From: Schistocephalus solidus
Taxonomy: Eukaryota; Platyhelminthes; Cestoda; Diphyllobothriidea; Diphyllobothriidae
Length of the DNA: 64,000 nt
Direction of reading: 5' to 3'
Assembly (NCBI GenBank): GCA_017591395.1
Contig: WEDG01000224.1
Location: 1 to 64,000, forward strand
Each line of letters starts with the position of its first letter. Within the stretch, counting starts at the first letter, position 1. This document shows positions 62,345-64,000 of this stretch, piece after piece. The position numbers were made by a program, and so were the translations under genes. A model generated the notes under the pieces. The model did not search any database. It was not told the origin of the DNA and saw only the letters and a program-made list of their open reading frames with translations.

Positions 62345-63095
62345 GTGCGCTAAAAGCCGTGGTTTGAAAGGTTGCCAACTGACGGGATAACTCGGACCGC
62401 GTGGTCAGCCCAATGTGTGTTTTGTGTGGAGTGGCTGACTGGCTGGCTGAGAGTCAGGCTACAATGGCTCCTTCTTAATGTGGCCTTTATGGCACTCCCA
62501 CTCCGTGCGATCCGAGCCAGGTGTGGTGGTACGCCCAGACTGGCTCCGGCCGCAACATTCACGTGCGCTCTCTCCCGCCTCCGGTCTTCTTGACTCTGTG
62601 ATGACACCGGGCTCATGTGGGGAAGGAGGAGATAGTGTGGTGGGTGCAGCGCGAGTCTAATATCATTTTAAATTAAATCACGCGAAAGTCACCGTCCCTG
62701 CACCGCCGTTCTGTGGAGTATACGGTGGACATCGTCGGACTACGACGGTCAAACTGTCGTGCGCCCCCTGAACGGGCCACGTGGTAGATGCGTTGGACCA
62801 ACATAGAGGCCACATCAGGACACGGCAGGCGTTATTCGGGTTGCGCTCCCATAGCAAATGCCGAACCTGGGGGTGTGGTGGCAAGACTAGTTGCAGCTAG
62901 GGTCTAGGGGTCACTGTCGTACCAGTTACCTGCGCCCTCTCCTGCCTCCGGTCTTCTTGACTCTTTCTTGACGCCGGGCTTAGGTGGTGGAGGATAGAGT
63001 GCGGTAGATTCAGCGCAAGTCACCGTACCAGCACCAGCCTGCAGTGGAACGTACGATGAACATAATCGAAATCGACTGTCGAACTGTCATACTCA
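62345..63095 (+). repeat. LINE-B tail repeats, two or more units
   Basis: AAAGGTTGCCAACTGACGG, GTGGCCTTTATGGCACTCC, GTCACCGTCCCTGCACC, CACGTGGTAGATGCGTTGGA and GGCAGGCGTTATTCGGGTTG are followed by a second unit end (TTCTTGACGCCGGG). The order equals that at 26680-27290 in alpha-actinin intron 13. Confidence 0.75.
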
Positions 63096-63239
63096 AATCA
63101 AAAAGGCCATACAACTGGGGGTGATTCTGTTACTTGCCACTCGGGTAAGGAATCGGTTTTTTGGCCTACTTAGGTAAATTACGGAATTAAGATCCTCCTA
63201 CAATATATGTTGTACATTCAAGGGAAATAAGGTTCAGAA

Positions 63240-63450
63240 TTAAGGCTGGTGGTTTTAAGATTATGGTTAGGACTAAGGATTGGATGTGATGATAGGGGGA
63301 TATATTGTGGGAATATTTACCATTCCAGTAAGGTGCCCTAAATCCACCTGTATTTCGAGGTTACTTTCTTTACCACGTGCCCTGTCGCGGAGAGGGAAGT
63401 ATATGACCGATACTGACCCCGATTAATTCCGTCAACCTATGAGCACAGTG
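63240..63450 (+). repeat. Telomere-like/TATA repeat, copy 3
   Basis: GGTTAGGACTAAGG, TTTACCATTCCAGTAAGG, AATCCACCTGTATTTCG, CACGTGCCCTGTCGCGG and AGTATATGACCG follow the same order as copies 1 and 2. The C-rich repeat is more decayed here. Confidence 0.6.
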
Positions 63451-64000
63451 TCTTGGGTCAAACTATGGGGCCTCCCTTGGCCTCTGTTGAGATAGACGGG
63501 ACATGCGAGTTGCAAACTGCTGCTCTGCTCCTCATCTTTATTCCGCCGACAGGGTTTGTAAATAGTTGTTGCACAATTGTTTATTCTCAAGAGCTCTGTC
63601 TGTTTGTAGTGTCAACAGAGAAGCGCAAGCACGACTGGACTTTTCAGCTCAACAACATGCTATTGGGCCCCGGGTTGAGATGAGCGCGGTTTTACATCAC
63701 AAAATAGCACTTTAGCATCCAAATGTATTTGTACTCCTCAGTTGGAGTTACTATCCCCCAAACCGTTCTTAATCATCATCACTCAAGGCTGGGTAGCGAT
63801 TTCTACCAGCCGTGGTCAGGTAAGAATAAAAATTGGTTGCGTTGTTAGCTGTACTAGGTCTCGTGGTTTGCCGACTGCACACTTTCCTTGGAGAGATGTT
63901 TGAACATTTCTGTCTTTACAAGTGAGGAAGAGGATGAGAGGGTTCACAGGGCAAGGTTTATTTAGGGTCTAGTCATTTTCAGAGACGGCAAATTCCTGTG
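63451..64000. other. No gene recognised at the right edge
   Basis: A short frame at 63453-63683 has no family resemblance. No further DDX11 exon was seen. Confidence 0.5.

Overview
The window is nuclear DNA from a flatworm, most likely a diphyllobothriidean tapeworm of the Spirometra/Schistocephalus type. Three things point there: a spliced alpha-actinin gene with a run of 30-34 base introns at its 5' end, as flatworms show; non-LTR retrotransposons (LINEs) whose C-terminal C2H2 zinc-finger tail I recognise from tapeworm genomes; and tRNA-derived short repeats. The species call is inference. No bacterial operons, CRISPR arrays or rRNA genes were seen.

Layout. 1-7 kb: mostly unrecognised AT-rich DNA with a foldback repeat (2385-2975), a small tandem/inverted repeat (4303-4403) and a spliced, partly broken DNA-transposase-like gene on the minus strand (about 5.7-6.7 kb). 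7.2-16.2 kb: three LINE copies on the plus strand, one with a nested insertion. 16.5-18.95 kb: another LINE on the minus strand, ending within about 90 bases of the next gene. 19,025-37,716: a complete 17-exon alpha-actinin gene (903 codons once one missing base is allowed for), with two large introns filled with repeats. 38-47.9 kb: intergenic DNA with LINE remnants, one longer zinc-finger LINE (43.6-47.0 kb) and its repeated 3' tail units. 49-50.3 kb: dispersed repeats, a hairpin and a TATA-bearing telomere-like repeat. 50,479-57,679: the first two recognisable exons of a DDX11/ChlR1-type iron-sulfur DNA helicase, split by a 5.15 kb repeat-packed intron. 57.7-64 kb: more of the same repeats, including a second copy of a LINE-LINE junction found at 11.4-12.9 kb. 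The remaining helicase exons were not found and presumably lie beyond the window.

Only two host genes are secure: alpha-actinin, which crosslinks actin filaments, and DDX11, which works in cohesion and replication-fork maintenance. They are neighbours in the same orientation with no evident functional link. Everything else is mobile or repeat-derived. I found no convincing undescribed biological system. The most unusual structures are the duplicated LINE-LINE junction, an inverted pair of tRNA-Ser-like units with intact Pol III signals, and a telomere-like repeat that may supply a TATA box to DDX11.
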